Shown here: piece by piece, positions 22,838 to 34,724 of the stretch | How the letters are laid out: every line of letters starts with the position of its first letter | Position numbering within the stretch: position 1 is the first letter of the stretch | Assembly (NCBI RefSeq): GCF_000002995.4 | Contig: NW_025062479.1 | Coordinates: 581,001 to 645,000, forward strand | From: Brugia malayi | Lineage: Eukaryota; Nematoda; Chromadorea; Rhabditida; Onchocercidae | Direction: 5' to 3' | DNA length: 64,000 nucleotides | Made by a program: the position numbers and the translations under genes | The notes under the pieces: generated by a model | Database searches by the model: none | Seen by the model: only the letters and a program-made list of their open reading frames with translations | What the model was told of the DNA's origin: nothing

Positions 22838-23262
22838 GTTCAAAGATGTGAGTTTGTTGACAAAAACTTTCATTATAATCAAAATTAGTATAGGAAATTA
22901 AACCTATCACAATGACAAAGTGAGCAAAGAAATAGAAAGTGCAAGTAGTAAAATTTCATTTTAAATATATCATTGACTTTCATTGCATCGATTTAGTGAG
23001 AACTTGACAACAGTAGTGCACACTGGAACTCAATGTCACCGAATTCGAAATGGATGTCCTCTAGCGAACGCTATTTTTGACGATGAAAGATAAACAGATA
23101 TGAGATCTATGTCATTTCTGAATGTATTTTTATAAATATTTTAATCGATAAAGCGAAAAATTGAAATGGTTTTGAAAAATAATTTCCAGAGGTAATAATC
23201 TTCCAGAATTTGCTGGTAAGCACTAGTGAAATAGTGAAATGACCGATCGTATCGCGGAACTC
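22838..23262 (+). pseudogene. Orphan 3' end of an A/C family gene
   Basis: Matches the last intron, last exon and 3' flank of genes A and C, and is closest to C (reverse complement of about 33095-33505), including AATAATCTTCCAGAATTTGC past the gene end. The last exon still opens after TCGATTTAG with SENLTTVVHTGTQ-type coding, but a 3-base loss (GGAACTCAATGTCACC) and further changes alter it, and no exons 1-4 precede it. Remnant of another family copy in plus orientation. Confidence 0.8.
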
Positions 23263-25558
23263 GAAATAATCTCGCAAACCTCCAATTAACTTACATAATA
23301 TATCAAATAAAGTTGTATATAGTCCATAATACTAAAATTTGTGTTAATTGGACATTGGAAATGTAAAACTGTTTCAAATTGTATCATGCAAGCAGCATTA
23401 TTTCAACCTCATCTTTAAGTAAGCTTACCTGCTTGTCCAGATATTTTCAACTGATAGTAAAGATATGTGCATTGTTTAGTATACTAAAAACTACTTCTTT
23501 GTTCCAAATCAAATTTGCTTGCAATATCGAAATGTTGTAAAAGTCTTCTAAGCTGATAGCTTTTCATTCTTTAAGTATAATATTAATACCCGTCCCTTAC
23601 TATATAAAGAGCAAAGATCATCTGATACCCAAAAAAAAATTATTAAAATGAGCGAATGAATCGTTTATCGGCCAACTTTGCCAACCATTAATGAGCGGTT
23701 AACATTAGCATAGTAATCAGTTTCAAAGGTTAGTATTTAACAAAAAATAAATTTGACGCATAGATCTAGAAAAAAGTTAAAAGGAAACAAGTTTTTATTA
23801 TATACATGCCCGGTAAACTAGTCCCGACAATGCTATAATTATCTCTTTGGTTCTGTGATTTAAAATGGATTAGGATTTTTTAAATATAAACTATAAATAA
23901 TTTTCAAAATATTCATCAGTATGTTAGCTGCCAATGAATTATAATTAATAAAAAAGCGAAAGAATTTCTTTGATTGCTCCGCTGAATGTTGTTGTCAATA
24001 ATAAGTTAATATTTAGAAACTTTAAATTTTCAATTCTTGCTGGCATTTTTTTATTTTTGTTATTAAATATTAATAAGTAATAAATTATATTGAAAGGTGA
24101 ATGTAAAATGATTCTTTTTTGTCTCTTTTTTATAATTATTAAAGTTATATGTGACCTTTTTTATTTTATATTTTTTGTTGATTTTAAGGTAACATTCTTT
24201 GCAAATGACATTTGAGTAAAAAAATTGTGGAAATTATAATTTCTGATTCCGATAAACAAAACATGATCGGTGAAAGGTCAGTAATAAACAGTGTGAGAAA
24301 AACATTTTATTTGCTTATTAGCTATATAAATCATATATCATTAATGTTCAGAATTTTTAAGCATAATTAATGCAAAATAAGAACTAAATGTTTAATAAAC
24401 AATTTATATGATAAAGAAAAAATGAAGCAAAATAAACTGGAACCTATTGAAGCAGAAAATGTTCTGTTTTTTAATCCAAAATCAGAAAACTAAATGATTA
24501 GAAAATTTTTAAATTTTCAATATATTTTTGGAGAAAATAAAATATAAAACTAATTAAGTTAATGCTGAAAAATGATATTTGAATTCAAATGCTTAAATTT
24601 GACATATTTTATTTAAATTGTAGAGACAATTGATCCATATTTTTTATTAATTTATACACTTTTATTTTTGATGACAAATGCTCTAAACTAGGCCGCTAAA
24701 CAAAAGCAACAGTTAACTTATTGTAAGATCGGATTCTTTGGTGCCTCTGTCCGAAAAAGATCACTCAAAACTCTAAAAGAATTTTTAGGTAAAAACAAAA
24801 AAAATCGGTCAATAATTAATTTTTTTTTTTTTTTTCAAAATAATTGCAGAAAAACTTTGTTAAATTGAAATACTAATAAGTAGGTACTTATGAGTTACTA
24901 AACAATATGTTATTGCACTGCTCACTAAAAATTCTTCTTTTAGAGTTTTAGAGATTATTAATCAGTCAGTTGCTAAAAAAATGATTTCTGATCAGCAATG
25001 TTAAGAATTAGACCTTTGTGCTATAAAATTTCTTTGCGTTTGCACACACACAAGCAAATAAAATCTTTTGATTCTGAGCTTTATGACAAACTGTTTGCAA
25101 CAGATTAAATGCAAATTTTATTGTTCACGTTGACAGCATCTTACCGATAATATTATTAGCTTTTTTTTTATGTATAAATAGATGTAAGCTATAAAATGCA
25201 ACAATTTTTCAGATAATTTTAGATAATTTCAGAGAATTTTCAGATTTTTTCTTCCTTTTGAATTCACTCATTGTTTCAAATTCTTTGCGTAAGATTCAGT
25301 CCAAAGTAATAGATTTTATGTTTGAAATTTTATCGCATAAGCATTAAATGTCACCCCACCATAACATTATGCCTCATATAGCATTCTGTTCTCGATGGCA
25401 ATCTTGGTTCTGTCCTTGATGACAATCTTGGCTTTGTCTTTGTCCTTCTCTTCGTTTACTTAGCAATAATATGTAGTACTGATGAATGTGTGCTGTTTTT
25501 CAGTCAAAAATTTAATTAAAAATTTGTATATGTCTATAATAATTATATAATCAGAGAA

Positions 25559-26843
25559 ATGGTTCTGAAACTTGCAATATTGGTTATTGTCGTTCTGTCC
25601 ACCTGCGGTATGAGAACATTTACCACTAATGGTAAAATTTCTATAAATGCTTAAATATTATTGCTATAAAGTTTTCTATCAATTAAACTATCTAAAAGAT
25701 ATTGAATGTTTGTTGCAACAAGAAATTTTGCTATTTTTCGACGAATATATTGAAAAATTAGAAATAACTACAGTAGTATTTCAATGATACATCGAAAGGA
25801 ATAGTAAAAGGGACTGAACTTATACTCGTTGAACATCTAAGGCTTATTAATGGTAAGAGGCCTATCTATCTGATGGATTATTCATAACCGATTACTGGCC
25901 AATATTTTCAGAAGAATAGTTTTTTGCCTAATGTTTCTGCTGAAAACCCTTTGTATGTTGCCGAAACTTTTATTTATAATATCATAATTGAATGAATTTA
26001 ATAAATATGAGATAGTAATTAAGAGTCAATTTTTATTAAGACTGTATCAGTAGTTATAATAGCATTCAATAAGATCATTATAGTCGTATCGTTTTTTCCT
26101 TTTTCTTTTTTTAGAATATCAACCAGTAAGATGTCAACGATTAACATACAGAGAAAATAGTTACGTTGGTTACAATATGAAAAATGGTAAAATACGTGGT
26201 GTAGGTAGCACCGCTTACCTGAAATGTCACCTTTATCACAACCTTTATGGCAATAATGTCACTACATGTTCTTTTGATGGAATATGGCGACCAAAGCTTG
26301 GTTACTGTTTCATTTCATTTCAATTATTAAATTCTACTCAATGTTGATGTCATTCTATTCACTATTTAATTTATATTTTATTGCAAGAAATATTGTTCAT
26401 ATGTCATTGTATGATTATTATCTTGCAATCATGAAAGAATTATTTGTGTAATGCTTGGAAAAGAGTAAGGTTAAAAATTCTCAAACCCTTAATTTTAGGT
26501 GTTTGCAAATTGAAACCACAATACGATGGAAACTTTTGCAAACCATATGGATCCGACAGACAACCATTATTGAAATACAGTACAGTAAAGCCTTTTCCAT
26601 CTATCATTGTTGCACCATTAAGTGTGAACTTTAATTTATCGCTTTCATCTATTTTGTCTTCTATGAAACATTTTTTGTAAAATGTGAAATTTTCAGTCAC
26701 TAAAGACTAGACGTGGTACCCTAATAACCATTAAATGTCAACCTGGACAACGTCTTTATGGTAGTGCAATATCTAAATGCACAGATGGCGTGTGGAAGCC
26801 AATTTTGGGAATATGTGCTGATAAGAATAAAACGAGTAATTAA
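25559..26843 (+). CDS. Secreted protein with two sushi (CCP) domains, 168 residues
   Basis: Four exons: 25559-25607, 26115-26300, 26499-26623 and 26697-26843, 507 nt in phase. Exon 1 is a signal peptide, MVLKLAILVIVVLSTCG. Sushi 1 spans about residues 20-80 with cysteines in VRCQ, LKCH, TTCSFDG and GVC and the typical GIWRP tryptophan. Sushi 2 has cysteines in GNFCK, IKCQPG, SKCTDG and GIC with GVWKP. It ends shortly after, DKNKTSN, so it is secreted, not anchored. The GTGAAC donor of exon 3 is chosen because it restores the domain. Sushi domains bind proteins outside the cell (complement-like, receptor-clustering or host-facing roles); the partner is unknown. It is the only intact gene in the palindrome spacer. 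Confidence 0.8.
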
Positions 26844-27547
26844 AATTATTATTTTAATTACTTGTCAATTAGTCATAAAAAATCTTTTGTTGCCTTATTT
26901 TCAATTCCAAATTAGAGTTATTAACTTTATTGGAATTTTGATTCCTTTCTTCCAAAAGTTGGAAGTATTTTCAGGAACTGAATAAACCAAGAAAAATATG
27001 CATGAGTAAAGAATGGGTCGCGAGTTGATAGTTCCATTACTTCATTGGACTCTGAAAAAATTTGATTGATTTGTTGATAAAAATATCGTTAATTGTCGAT
27101 CAGAACTTTTTCACGTTAACTAATTATAATGTATACAAAAAAAAAATGTATTAAATTTTTTGGTTGATAAAAACATCTTAAATAGCTTCTGATTCTACCT
27201 GTATGAAATTACGCATGAGTTCCATAATTGGTCATATTTAAATTGCTTTGGCTAGCTATAATTCCGTCGCGGACTGAACTTATGCATATTTTCGATTTTC
27301 GATAATGTAATAAACCAAAAGTTTCATCGAAAAATTACAATCCTATTGTCTCATTCATTTAGCCATGTAACACATTTCATTTTCATCTTAAGTAATCGAC
27401 ATTCTAGGAAAATTCTGATTTTTACATTTTAGTTGTTTAAAGAATAGTATATCGATGGTTGGTGTTACATTCCTCTATCAAAAAGCGCATTTGTGTCACA
27501 GTATTTAATTAACAATGACATTAATTGTTTTACTTACTGTTCCTTTA

Positions 27548-27800
27548 CTTAAAAAAAGTGTCTTAATCTTAAAAATTTTTTATCTTGAAAGCAATTATGC
27601 AAAAATTTCCATTTTTCCTGATTTGCTGATTAAAAGAAAATCCGGTTTTTGATGTGTCGTTAAATAAATAAATAAAGCGGTTGATTCATATCCCTTCTTA
27701 AGTTGAAGTAATTTTACGCAAAATACAAATTAAACATTTGATTATTTGATAAAATTTTCCAGTATTAGACAAAATTGTTATTCAGGTCTATTTTAAAACT
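27548..27800. repeat. Dispersed repeat, copy 1
   Basis: Direct repeat of 42003-42260, over 90 percent alike by eye, starting AAAAAGTGTCTTAATCTT and running to TTGTTATTCAGGT. Copy 2 has small insertions (ATGATGC; TTGAC). No coding capacity; unknown element. Confidence 0.85.
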
Positions 27801-28513
27801 TTAATAAAAAAATTTCCTAAAAACTTCATTCATACTTGAAATAATTAAAAATCAATCATTTACGCTATTTTTATGACAATAAGCTAAAACTACACTTTAA
27901 AAAAAAACATAGTGTGCCGGCTTATTTTAAGTTTAGATTGTCGTTTGGTTTTTTTTCTGCAATTTTTATTTATTCATTTTATATTTGTACTTTTTCTGAA
28001 ATAATCACTCTTGAAATCTCGACATTTTATTTGTATTTATCAGTTGCGAAAAATACTAATCCTAATATTTAAGAATAAAATAAGTTAAAGTTTTTGAATA
28101 TCTCCTAGATCACAATTAAATATTTTTAAATCTAGCTGCAAAATTTCCTCAACTTAAATAATTCTTTTTTAGTTCAGAAAATTTGCCCTTTTTAAAATGC
28201 TTTTTTTCTTTTTTTTATGGAGGGAAGGATGATTGTTTATGTTGCTTCATCCTCCTCCTCCCCCTAGCCCATAATACCTAAGATTAGCTATAAAATGTTC
28301 GAGAAATAAAATAGAGAGAAACCAAACCGGCTACTTCGCAACAGAAATTACTGAGAGATTAATACCAAATTTAGAAATGAGTTCACAAAATTTCACCGAA
28401 GGAAAAAACTGCTGGATGGAGAAATTGTAACATTATTTATCATAAACAATATTTTGGTAGCACTTACAATTTCAGGTATGCTTAAAAAGGGAAATCCATG
28501 AAATAAAGGAAAA

Positions 28514-28934
28514 CTACTGATGATTTTGTGCATCCGCTGCATTCGTTGCATCCGCTGCGTTCGTTGCATCCGCTGGTGCTAATCCGTTCGCCTCCGCTTC
28601 GCCGTTAAATGCGTACAACTCACGCAGGAATTCTTCAATTTCTTCATCCGAATCACTACCATCCGACTGATTTTGCTGCATCTAAAATTAAGTTTTCGGA
28701 ATAAATCTCAATTTTTCATGCAAATTCTGATTTCTAGCATTTAAATTTTTTTTAAAAATGACTTACGTTTTCCGGTGTTTCTTGGTTATTCGGTACATCC
28801 ATTCTGGCGCGTTGCTCAAACTCCGATATCTTTTCTTCAAGCTCTTCGTTTTTCGCATCAATTTCAACAATGCGTTGCTGAATAGTTTCAAGCAAGGACG
28901 GTATTGAGTTAAAACCGAAATTTTCGAATGCCAT
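28514..28934 (-). CDS. Acidic coiled-coil protein B, right copy (B2)
   Basis: Mirror of B1: exons 28767-28934 and 28514-28681. The predicted 111-residue product is identical to B1, including the ADATNA tail repeat and the out-of-frame upstream ATG at 28966. Identical copies at both ends of a palindrome suggest recent duplication or continuing gene conversion; expression of the two cannot be told apart from sequence. Confidence 0.7.
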
Positions 28935-28966
28935 CTTAAACTGAAGCCATCACGTCTTTCTTTCAT

Positions 28967-29525
28967 AATTCTTCCAAATTAAAGAAATTCGTTACTTTCT
29001 TAAGTTACAAATATCACTAATACTTCTTCAGAAAATAAATCAAACAACGATGTTATCCTCTAGAATTGTCCAGCAAAGCAGTTGCTAAGGAATGTGTTGT
29101 CAAATTTGATAAGTTCGGAAAAGAATGAGTGGAACTTAGTCTAAGTTGGATTTAGGCGGCGATATATAAAGGACTACTCAATCACATGAAATGATGAAAA
29201 TTTGCTGTATGTAAACCACAAAAAAGCTCTCTTAGCCTTCAACCATTTCTACCCAGATCTAATGATCAATCAGATAGCGGGCAAATTTTGAGCTCTCTAT
29301 TCTCAATAAATTCTAGTTCATCTGACCTTTTCAGTTCCGTAAAAAGTTCCGTTATTTACACACAAACCATTTACGCGGACAACTCGAAACCCACGTGAGA
29401 TGAAACAAAAGAAAAATAATTTGGAAAGACAACCACCTCACTCACCGAGAAAATAATGAAGTGAATGATTACGGAGCTTCTTATATACTATTCCGGAATA
29501 TATGCAAATTTTGGACACACTCATT
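28967..29525 (-). promoter_or_regulatory. Shared upstream module, copy B2
   Basis: Mirror of 21277-21835, with the same TATATAAGAAGC, E-box and 130-bp insertion. Confidence 0.7.
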
Positions 29526-29779
29526 GAGCATTCTGTTTAGGTTTCCTTGTATTTTTCATTTCCATTATCAAATTATTATTTTCAAGTTTTTAGCGTTTGA
29601 AATTTAATCAATTTGTCTATCGCTCCTTTTCCACATTCTTGTGGGTAGGAAGAATTCGCTTTTCTCATAATATTCAGTTTTATTCGTTACATTTCTAGTT
29701 TCTTCTCTTTTCTCCCAATCTTCGTTAGTTTTGCAAAGTCACAAATCTACAAGAAAGATACAATAAATAAGCCCACAAC

Positions 29780-29918
29780 ATGAGGATTTCGCTGCCACAA
29801 TTACGCTTGCTAGGCCCAGGAGATAAACCACAACTTAGGATGTGGCCAGTTTCGTGTGCGATCGACCCAAAGGATATACTCGGTTTCACAAATTCAGTAG
29901 CGACAGGTGGAGGCAAAA
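29780..29918 (+). CDS. Possible exon opposite to A/B, right copy
   Basis: Mirror of 20884-21022: ATG at 29780, 46 codons, donor A|GTAAGT after 29918. Same uncertainty. Confidence 0.33.
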
Positions 29919-30062
29919 GTAAGTAAAACTCGCATTGAGAGCTGCGTATAATTATTCTAGGAGATTATTTTTCAAAACTATTTCAATTTTTTGCTTCATC
30001 GATCGATTAAAATATGCTACTTTATAGTAATACAAGTGGAAATGACATAATCTCATTTATAA

Positions 30063-31628
30063 TTATATTTCATCGTCGAACATCGTTTCGAATTCAGTGA
30101 CAGTTTGAGTTCCAGTGTGCACTACTGTTGTCAGGTTCTCACTAAATTGATACAGTAAAAGTTAATTATATACTAAAATGAATTTTACTACTTGCATTTT
30201 TCACTTCTTTACTGACTTCTTCGTCAATGTGATAGGTTTAATTTCCTATACTAATTTTGATTATAATGAAAGTTCTTGCCAATAAGGTCACGACCTTTGA
30301 GCTCGGATAGATCTTTTAGTTATCCATTTCAGTTGATTTACCAATGTGCAAATTGTACGGTCACGCTCTATTAGCGCCATTGCATTCATGATTTGCATTT
30401 GGTCCAGGTCATCTTCAAAGGTCTAAAAAAGATGTATTTAAAAAAAAAAAAAACAAAAAAAAATACTTCAATCGAGATAAATGATCGAAGGATTCATTCA
30501 AGTTTATTAATATAACAAAGCAACAACCTTACATAGGTAAGAGGCAGCACAACACATTGGAACACATCATTTTTATGACAAATCCTATCAATTTTAATAA
30601 TTTTATCAGTTATAATAACTAATTCAGTTTGTTTCGAAAGCAACTCAAACAGAAAAATTAAATATAAAGGAAAAAAGAGAGTGGAAATAAGATCATATTT
30701 CTGTGATTAATTAATTCAAATTGACAGAAAAAAGGCAAACCTTTTCCTGATGGCTTAACTCTTGTTCAGTTTGTTGCACAATTTGTTCAAATGTTTCAAA
30801 GTCAATTCGTAATGTATTGTAGCGATCTGTTTCAACCAACAAATTATGCTGAATAAAGTTCAATTCATCTCCAACAGTTTTTTCAAATATCTGTTCATGA
30901 AGCTCGTTCACTTTGGATGTAAGCTTTTCTTTCATCTTAATTTTCTCCTTCCATTCATCTTCTTCATCTTTTAATTTCGATCTTTCTTCAATGATCTTTT
31001 TCTCTTCAGAAAACCATAATGCCTTCAATTTGTTCGCCCGAGCCTTCTCTTTATCCATTTCTACCTTCATTCTTATAAACTAGAAAAGAGGACGTTAAAA
31101 GATCAGATAAAACTTTGCCAACAAAATTCTTTACATTACAAAATGCACTTGAATGTCAAATGCATTTGGAAAAAATTAACATTTAAGATTGACATCTCTG
31201 CTAACAGCAAATAAATCAGAAATGAATGGAAAATGAACACGATTTACTTCGTCAGTGAAATCATTCCCCTCACTGTTCAATATTGGTGGTAATTTCTTTT
31301 TCAACATATGCGCCCGCGTATTTAAGAGTGACATTTCCTCCTTAAGAAACTTGTTCACCTCCAGAAGTTGAGGCAAATTTTCACGATCGATTGATACCAG
31401 TGCACCTGAGATTTTCAACAAAAGAAGCAATATTTATGAGCAAAAAAAAAAAAAAAAAAACATTCTCATTTCAGTTGAAGGCAAACAAAACGTATTCATA
31501 AAACAGTAACCTTCACTGAAAGCTGCCGGAACCTTAGCCGAATCACAAATTCTGGGATCTTTCTTTAGCGGAACTCCATTGGAACTTTGGTCATATCCAT
31601 CACTGGTCTTGTTATTTTCGGATTCCAT
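30063..31628 (-). CDS. Coiled-coil family protein A, right copy (A2), 273 residues
   Basis: Mirror of A1 with exons 31511-31628, 31248-31405, 30741-31079, 30295-30422 and 30063-30141. Splice sites and predicted protein are the same as A1; the only length change I saw is one base in the intron 1 poly-T tract. Its module carries TATGTAAC where A1 has TATATAAC, so promoter strength may differ although the proteins do not. Confidence 0.78.
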
Positions 31629-32078
31629 TCTAGACTAAATATTATTATAATATCAAAATTAATTCTAACAGGTCGTCACTTTCTTAAGTTACAAATACCG
31701 CCAATAATACTTCAGAAAATAAATCAAACAACTAATAGTGGTGGCCACTAGAATTGTCCAGCAAAGCAGATGCTAAGGAATGTCAATTTTGAGAAGACTT
31801 CGACTACTTCTACCCTGATCTAATGATCAATCAGATGGCGGGCAAATTTTCAATCGTCGATTCTCAATAAATTCTAGTTCATCTGACCTTTTCAGTTCCG
31901 TAAAAAGTTCCGTTATTTACACACAAATCATTTACGCGGACAACTCGAAACCCACGTGAGATGAAACAAAAGAAAGACAATTTGAAAAGACACCCACCTC
32001 ACTCACCGAGAAAATAATGAAGTGAATGACTACTGGAGCTTGTTACATACTATTCTAAGAGGACGGAACATATGCAAA
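31629..32078 (-). promoter_or_regulatory. Shared upstream module, copy A2
   Basis: Mirror of 18723-19172, except the substitution at 32046 that turns the TATA-like box into TATGTAAC. It also keeps GTGTGTCC near 32085, which A1 has lost. Confidence 0.7.
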
Positions 32079-32081
32079 TTT

Positions 32082-33237
32082 TGGACACACTCATTGAGTA
32101 ATCTGTTTTGTGTTTCCCAAGTTGATTGTTACCCTTCTACTTGCCCACCCCCTTTTGTGGCTCCTCCTTAACAAACTGTCCAAAAGATTTTTTTATAATT
32201 TACCGGGGTGAAATGCCCCTTTTCCCCTGACTTGTACACACGCATGTATGTATGTATATGTGTGTGTGGGAGAGAAGGCATTTACTTCACGTGTACTACC
32301 TACTACCCACTCACAACTTTTTAGGAAATGAATAAATTATCAATGTTCAAGGTGGAAATTTACAGAGGAATTTGATGGCGGCCTTTCATCATATTCGTTT
32401 TACTGCCGCTTTTAAAGACTTGTGTAATTGGAATGGCCAATTTGGATTTCCTTGGCCATTGTTTTAAATATCGTTTAATGATTCAAAATTGGCCAAAGTG
32501 TTTCACGTGTAAATGAGGTTTCAAGCAACTTTCATTCTGTTAAAGTTCAATTTAATTTACTTTTAAATTTTTTCGTTGATTGTAGCATGAAAAAAATAAG
32601 TTTTCGGTGTTTTCTTTTTTATCATTCACTGAATCTGTTTTGAAGTTTCATGCTAGGATGGATAGATCTGTTATGTCGCTAAGTCTTTTGTAGTAGTAAC
32701 TTGTAACCAACGATTGCACTCTAAGTCTGAATAAACTTTCTACACTAAGGTATTCCAATTTAGTACCTTTGCAGATTTATTCTTTCAAACTGAAGCTTTG
32801 ATTTCTTTTTATTCGTTAATCGCTTCTTGTAATCGGTTGTAATCATTTTCGGTATTCATTTCGAATTATCTTAAAGTCTTTTTCAATCGTCTCGCATTTA
32901 AATCAAGTATCCGTTATAGATTTTGAAATGTGTGACATCATTTTCTTGGAATGAGATTTGCAATTTGAAATACAAATTGTGGACCAACTTGTAGGTACCA
33001 ATCCACAAGATCACAAATTAAATTGCTGTTACTATTGAATATCGGGTAACATTCTTCGTTAACTATACTTTCGTATAATGAAGAGCACGGTCGGTCATTT
33101 CACTAGTGTTTCCTAGCAAATTCTGGAAGATTATAACCTCTGGAGATTATTTTTCAAAACCATTCCAATTTTTCGCTTTATCGATTAAAGTATTTATAAA
33201 AAAAAACATTCACAAATGACATAGATCTCATATCTGT
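32082..33237. other. Interval between A2 and gene C
   Basis: Starts with a diverged extension of the palindrome flank (to about 32220), then a short TGTATGTATG/TGTGTG run at 32243-32268. The rest, to 33060, shows no gene; 33095-33237 is the 3' flank of C that also occurs at the orphan fragment. Confidence 0.5.
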
Positions 33238-34724
33238 TTATATTTCATTGTCGGACATATCATCATCAGACTGTGAACCATACGTTTCGAATTCGGTGAA
33301 AGTTTGAGTTCCAGTGTGCACTACTGTTGTCAAATTCTCACTAAATCGATACAATGAAAGTTAATGATATATTTAAAATGCATTTTCACTACTTGCAACG
33401 TCTACTTCTTTACTGACTTCTCCGTCAATATGATAGGCTTAATTTCTTATACTATTTTTGACTATAATGAAGGTTTTTGCCAATAAAACTCACAACCTTT
33501 GAACTCTGGCAGAGATAAATTCCAGTTGTTTGGTCAGTATGGATATTGTTAGGTCACGCTCATTTAGTGCCATTTCATGTGCATCTTTTATTCCATCCAA
33601 CTTCTCTTTAAACATCTAGAACCATCATTCATCAAATTTGAATAATATTCATTAATCAACCTTACACAGGTAAGAGGCAGTACAGCACAGCAAAACGTTA
33701 AATCATTTTTATGACGATACAATTCTATAAATTATAGTAACTGATTCAATTTGCTTCGAGAGCAACTCAAACAGAAACATTAAATGCAAAGAAATATAAA
33801 GGAAGGAAGGGAGAGAGAGTGAAAATGAGATCATATTTCTGTGATTAGTTAATTCATACTAACAGGAAAAAGCCAAACCTGTTCCTGACGGATTAATTTC
33901 TGTCTAGCTTCTTCTGCAGATAGTTTGAGCTTGTTCACTTTACATTGTAGTTTTTGACTATGGATTTTATGTTTGATCAGCCGAGCAATTCCCAATTTGT
34001 TGTTATTACTAATGTCAGATAACAACTCACAACATTGTTTTACTATGGGATAAAGATTTTCATGATCCATAAGTTTTTGCTTCCACTCAGTTTTTTTAAG
34101 TTCAAATTCCGATTTTTGTTTCTCAAGGAGTTCCTGCTTTGATTTTCGTAATTTTTCCAATTCTTTTTGCTGAACTTTCGCTTTGTCCCGTTCTATCTGC
34201 ATTGCTGCATACTAGAAAAGGAATTGCTCAAAATCAAAGAAAAATTTGTGAACAGATTTTTTACTTTGCAGAACGCTTGAATGTTACATATACTTGAAAA
34301 GAAAAAAAGAACAATTTAAAACTAAATAATTCAGTGGTCTTTAAGGCTCATTTACCATTTCATTAAAGTTATTTCTTTTTTTTTTCTGTGCTAATAGTAT
34401 TAGGTCTCCCAGCCAACGTAGGTATATTTTCAACAAAGTTATGTTCTCCTTCAGATATTCGTTTCCTTTGATAATATCATTTATTTCATTCTCTGCAACC
34501 GAAGATTGTTGTTCTAAAATTTTCAGCAAAATAACCAACATTTATGAGCGAAAAAACATTCTCATTTCAGTTGAAGGCAAACAAAACGTATTCATAAAAC
34601 AGTAACCTTCACTGAAAGCTGCCGGAACCTTAGCCGAATCACAAATTCTGGGATCTTTCTTTAGCGGAACTCCATTGGAACTCTGATCATATCCATCACT
34701 GGTCTTGTTATTTTCGGATTCCAT
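33238..34724 (-). CDS. Coiled-coil family protein C, diverged paralogue of A, 276 residues
   Basis: Five exons as in A: 34607-34724, 34356-34513, 33879-34211, 33497-33615 and 33238-33340, total 831 nt in phase. Exon 1 encodes the same 39 residues as A. Exon 2 has A's length (158 nt) but reads EQQSSVAENEINDIIKGNEY. Exon 3 is a lysine/glutamate-rich coiled coil (KSKQELLEKQKSEFELKK). Exon 5 repeats A's SENLTTVVHTGTQT and ends DDDMSDNEI. No stop or frameshift, so it appears functional. The near-perfect match to A covers the module and exon 1 and drops at intron 1, while the coiled-coil exons share only scattered residues. No B gene follows it. Confidence 0.75.

Larger units (their letters stand above)
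22537..28265. other. Unique spacer of the palindrome
   Basis: 5729 bp between the arms, not inverted-repetitive. It contains the orphan 3' fragment at 22838-23262, the sushi gene at 25559-26843 and part of a dispersed repeat at 27548-27800. The stretches 23263-25558 and 26844-27547 are AT-rich and show no gene. Confidence 0.8.
28266..32081 (-). repeat. Right arm of the 3.8-kb palindrome
   Basis: Reverse complement of 18720-22536. Carries B2, the opposite exon copy and A2 in mirror order. Outside 32081 the match to the left flank drops to about 80 percent and then ends. Confidence 0.93.

Noticed and set aside
28752..31628. Treating the right-arm genes as an assembly copy only
   Set aside because: Unique spacer and diverging outer flanks argue for a real locus, although read-level proof is needed.
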